Translations under genes and position numbers: made by a program | Source of the DNA: Neobacillus drentensis | GTDB taxonomy: Bacteria; Bacillota; Bacilli; Bacillales; Cytobacillaceae | Reading direction: 5' to 3' | Assembly (NCBI RefSeq): GCF_021560175.1 | Contig: NZ_CP091110.1 | Coordinates: 3,970,501 to 4,034,500, forward strand | DNA length: 64,000 nucleotides | Notes under the pieces: generated by a model | Told to the model about the DNA's origin: nothing | Seen by the model: the letters and a program-made list of their open reading frames with translations, nothing else | Database searches by the model: none | In this document: piece after piece, positions 63,294 to 64,000 of the stretch | Layout: each line of letters starts with the position of its first letter | How positions within the stretch are numbered: position 1 is the first letter of the stretch

Positions 63294-64000
63294 TTATGGT
63301 TCTAAAATCAATTTGCCTTGTGTCTTTCGTGATTGTAATAAGGTATGAACCTTAGCTGCCTCCTCTAACGGAAACACCCCGCCAATGGTCAGCTTTAATT
63401 TTCCTTGGCCAAGATAAGAGAATAATTCTACTAAACTCGGCTGAAGCAGTTCTGGTTTTCTCATAATTTGCGGCAGGAAAAATCCAATCACGGATTGATT
63501 CCTCGCCATAAGTGATGATGGATAGAACCGGCTTTGCTCGCCGCTTGCTGCACCAAAAATAACAAGGCGGCCAAATGTGGCTAGACATTTAACGGTTTTA
63601 TTAAAGACCTCACCACCGACCATTTCAAGTGCAACATTTACACCCTTGCCGCCTGTTGTTTCAAGTACCTGCTTTTCCCAATCTGGCTCGGTATAATTTA
63701 TTAGAACATCCGCTCCCATTTCGCGGGCCAAGGCTAACTTTTCTTCTGAACTTGCGGTGGCAATCACTTTTCCGGCTCCAAACAATTTGGCAAGCTGCAC
63801 AGCGATTGTTCCGACACCACCTGCAGCGGCATGCACGAGGACACTTTCCCCTTTTTCCAAACGCCCCATTGTTTTTAAAATATGATAGGCGCTAAGACCT
63901 TGAAGAGGCAGTGCGGCAGCAGTGTGGAAATCTAATTGTTCTGGAATAGGGATGACCGACCGTTCGTCCGCAATGGCAAATTCTGCATAACCTCCTGATT
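63294..64000 (-). CDS. NADPH:quinone oxidoreductase / zeta-crystallin-like MDR protein (5' end outside window)
   Basis: Zinc-free medium-chain dehydrogenase. The frame runs from the stop at 63294 to the window edge without a break (about 235 residues seen): SGGYAEFAIADERS, then LPLQGLSAYHILKT, the NADPH motif VHAAAGGVGTIAVQLAKLFG, then VIATASSEEKLALAREMGAD and the C-terminal GVFPLEEAAKVHTLLQSRKT. These are the hallmarks of quinone oxidoreductases of the QorA type. The N-terminal third is missing only because of the window limit. An internal ATG at 63869 is not the start. Confidence 0.93.
   Translation of the reverse strand, partial: SGGYAEFAIADERSVIPIPEQLDFHTAAALPLQGLSAYHILKTMGRLEKGESVLVHAAAGGVGTIAVQLAKLFGAGKVIATASSEEKLALAREMGADVLINYTEPDWEKQVLETTGGKGVNVALEMVGGEVFNKTVKCLATFGRLVIFGAASGEQSRFYPSSLMARNQSVIGFFLPQIMRKPELLQPSLVELFSYLGQGKLKLTIGGVFPLEEAAKVHTLLQSRKTQGKLILEP

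Overview
The window reads as chromosome of a low-GC, spore-former-type member of the Bacillaceae, most like the Bacillus/Neobacillus group. The evidence is strong AGGAGG-type ribosome sites, GTG/TTG starts, SigA promoters with TGn extended -10 boxes, U-tailed hairpin terminators, and close Bacillus orthologues (yhfK, yabR, serC, cidAB plus a LysR regulator, dacC, ccpN-yqfL, ppiB, exoA, sqhC, a CssRS/HtrA-like set). There is no phage, plasmid or CRISPR signature. Most genes lie on the minus strand, including the rRNA operon.

Layout. 1-2.9 kb: an operon of a GldA-like dehydrogenase and an SsuA/SsuC-type ABC importer, cut by the window edge. 3-17 kb: single metabolic genes (SDR protein, serC, flavin monooxygenase, gamma-carbonic anhydrase, S1-domain YabR, HAD phosphatases, glgC), the cidA-cidB holin-like pair with its LysR regulator, and several tiny genes. 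16-30 kb: an MhqO-type dioxygenase with an MhqR-like operator, acyl-CoA synthetase, esterase, GTP cyclohydrolase II, FrnE-like DsbA protein, degenerate CPBP protein, HEPN-like/CBS protein, endonuclease IV homologue, orphan receiver, DacC and a secreted M6 protease. 30-38.7 kb: a SUV3-like helicase, a type I toxin-antitoxin locus, the ccpN-yqfL-ppdK operon and an Fpg/Nei glycosylase. 38.8-45.6 kb: rrn promoters P1/P2-16S-23S-5S followed by 14 tRNA genes and one broken tRNA copy. 45.7-64 kb: methyltransferase, exoA, deacetylase, ppiB, a candidate structured ncRNA, squalene/tetraprenyl cyclase, mug, a NhaC-family antiporter, an ABC-F gene with an attenuator-like leader, and a secretion-stress cluster (response regulator-kinase-HtrA-foldase) ending in a partial quinone reductase.

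Most notable. (1) At 4203-4673 a one-Cys-type peroxiredoxin has a TGA exactly at the peroxidatic Cys codon, followed at bacterial-SECIS distance by a small hairpin with a G-initial loop. This is a candidate selenoprotein, or failing that a precisely placed nonsense mutation. (2) At 32.77-33.06 kb there is an unannotated BsrE/TxpA-like type I toxin of 27 residues with a convergent antisense RNA, both with promoters and terminators. (3) At 57.6-57.95 kb the ABC-F gene has a 50-codon upstream ORF, a terminator and a hairpin enclosing its ribosome site. (4) At 49.39-49.5 kb there is a free-standing structured RNA with an extended -10 promoter and terminator.

All calls come from reading the sequence and remembered family knowledge. 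No database search was run.
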